A DNA stretch of 53,343 nucleotides from Oscillospiraceae bacterium. GTDB lineage: Bacteria; Bacillota; Clostridia; Oscillospirales; Ruminococcaceae. The notes under the pieces are model-generated. The model searched no databases and was not told where the DNA came from. It saw nothing but the letters and a program-made list of their open reading frames with translations. The position numbers were made by a program, and so were the translations under genes. This document shows positions 53,061 to 53,343 of the stretch, piece by piece; position 1 is the stretch's first letter; each line of letters opens with the position of its first letter. The stretch spans positions 1 through 53,343 of the forward strand of contig JAAYCI010000040.1 of assembly GCA_012729855.1 (NCBI GenBank), read 5' to 3'.

Positions 53061-53105
53061 ATAGTTATCCCGGAATATATGTGACGCGCTATGCACCGTT
53101 ATATC

Positions 53106-53152
53106 AAACACAGACGTCTGGCTGGGTTATCCAATCAGGCGTCTGTGTTATT
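53106..53152 (+). terminator. Terminator of the membrane protein gene
   Basis: AACACAGACG pairs with CGTCTGTGTT around a long loop, followed by ATTTTGG. Confidence 0.75.
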
Positions 53153-53166
53153 TTGGCAATGCTGCC

Positions 53167-53226
53167 TCAGCGCACATAAAGCGCCTCGCCATACAGCGGC
53201 TGCCCGCGCAGGAACAGGTACTGTCA
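53167..53226 (-). pseudogene. C-terminal fragment of an unidentified gene
   Basis: On the minus strand a short frame encodes QYLFLRGQPLYGEALYVR and stops at TGA (53169-53167). Immediately upstream (53225-53227) the frame is closed by a stop, in the sequence TGTCAAGATTTATG that appears to be the end of an inserted element. The fragment looks like the tail of a gene cut by that insertion. The family is unknown. Confidence 0.45.
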
Positions 53227-53343
53227 AGATTTATGCGCAAAATAGGAAACGAGGCCAAAAGGTTGCTGTTCAGCTAACGGCAGCATCCAGGTCTGCGGTC
53301 AGATTTTCGAGATGCTTCATGTTCATGTACTTCTTGTTGCCCC
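53221..53343 (-). mobile_element. Probable end of an insertion sequence (runs off the window)
   Basis: From about 53221 the sequence changes abruptly after the truncated frame, beginning CTGTCAAGATTTATGCGC. A minus-strand frame ending here (53270-53343) fits a transposase tail. The IS family was not recognised and no terminal repeat can be matched because the other end lies outside the window. Confidence 0.4.
53270..53343 (-). CDS. 3' end of a probable transposase, partial
   Basis: The last 24 codons on the minus strand read GNKKYMNMKHLENLTADLDA followed by AVS and TGA (53272-53270). The rest lies beyond the window. A transposase is suggested by the abrupt junction beside it and the truncated neighbour, not by a recognised motif. 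Family not identified. Confidence 0.4.
   Translation of the reverse strand, partial: GNKKYMNMKHLENLTADLDAAVS

Overview
The window looks like a chromosomal segment of an anaerobic, GC-rich gut-type Clostridia (Firmicutes), most like the Oscillospiraceae/Ruminococcaceae. This placement is an inference. It rests on AGGAGG-type ribosome binding sites, frequent TTG and GTG starts, AT-rich promoters between GC-rich genes, CarD, Bce- and linearmycin-type immunity modules, and a VanC/G-like gene set. No rRNA or other marker gene fixes the taxon.

Layout. 1-1410: a tRNA-like 3' end with a terminator, an AT-rich stretch, a frameshifted relic of an O6-methylguanine-DNA methyltransferase gene, and a promoter with a long structured leader. 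1411-10269: a GAF-PAS-LuxR regulator followed by an apparent operon SDR - MFS transporter - SDR - TPP-dependent E1 alpha/beta - catalytic-core-only E2 - free lipoyl carrier - GldA-like dehydrogenase. This is a candidate diol/acyloin-type catabolic pathway with a split E2. 10355-17008: tRNA-Asn, an acetoacetate decarboxylase-family gene, a possible small ORF, uvrA and uvrB. 17318-21487: two further MFS transporters, one followed by two small membrane proteins. 21831-26996: a BceRS/BceAB-like module (response regulator, kinase, ATPase, 890-residue permease) with the same promoter motif in front of the regulator and of the transporter.

27070-32066: a Gld-type ABC exporter operon (ATPase, permease, GldG-like, DUF4340). 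32370-34609: an ECF-like sigma factor with an RsgI-like anti-sigma carrying PepSY repeats. 34861-38470: CarD, a C39-like cysteine peptidase, a pair encoding a toroid-fold protein and a Cys-rich protein, and an AlkA-type glycosylase. 38629-43770: a tightly overlapping ligase - VanXY - VanT cluster (D-Ala-D-Ser type) divergent from an AraC/GyrI regulator. 43972-46543: a second GAF-PAS-LuxR regulator divergent from a 4-hydroxybutyrate CoA-transferase-like enzyme. 46736-51860: a LnrJK/LnrLMN-like (linearmycin resistance type) two-component system divergent from its ABC exporter. 51924-53343: tRNA-Ala(CGC), a membrane protein of unknown function, and a gene fragment abutting what looks like an insertion sequence end.

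Together the window pairs a carbon-source module under LuxR-type control with at least three cell-envelope defence modules (Bce-like, Lnr-like, Van-like). All functions are read from motifs and gene order. Nothing was searched against a database.
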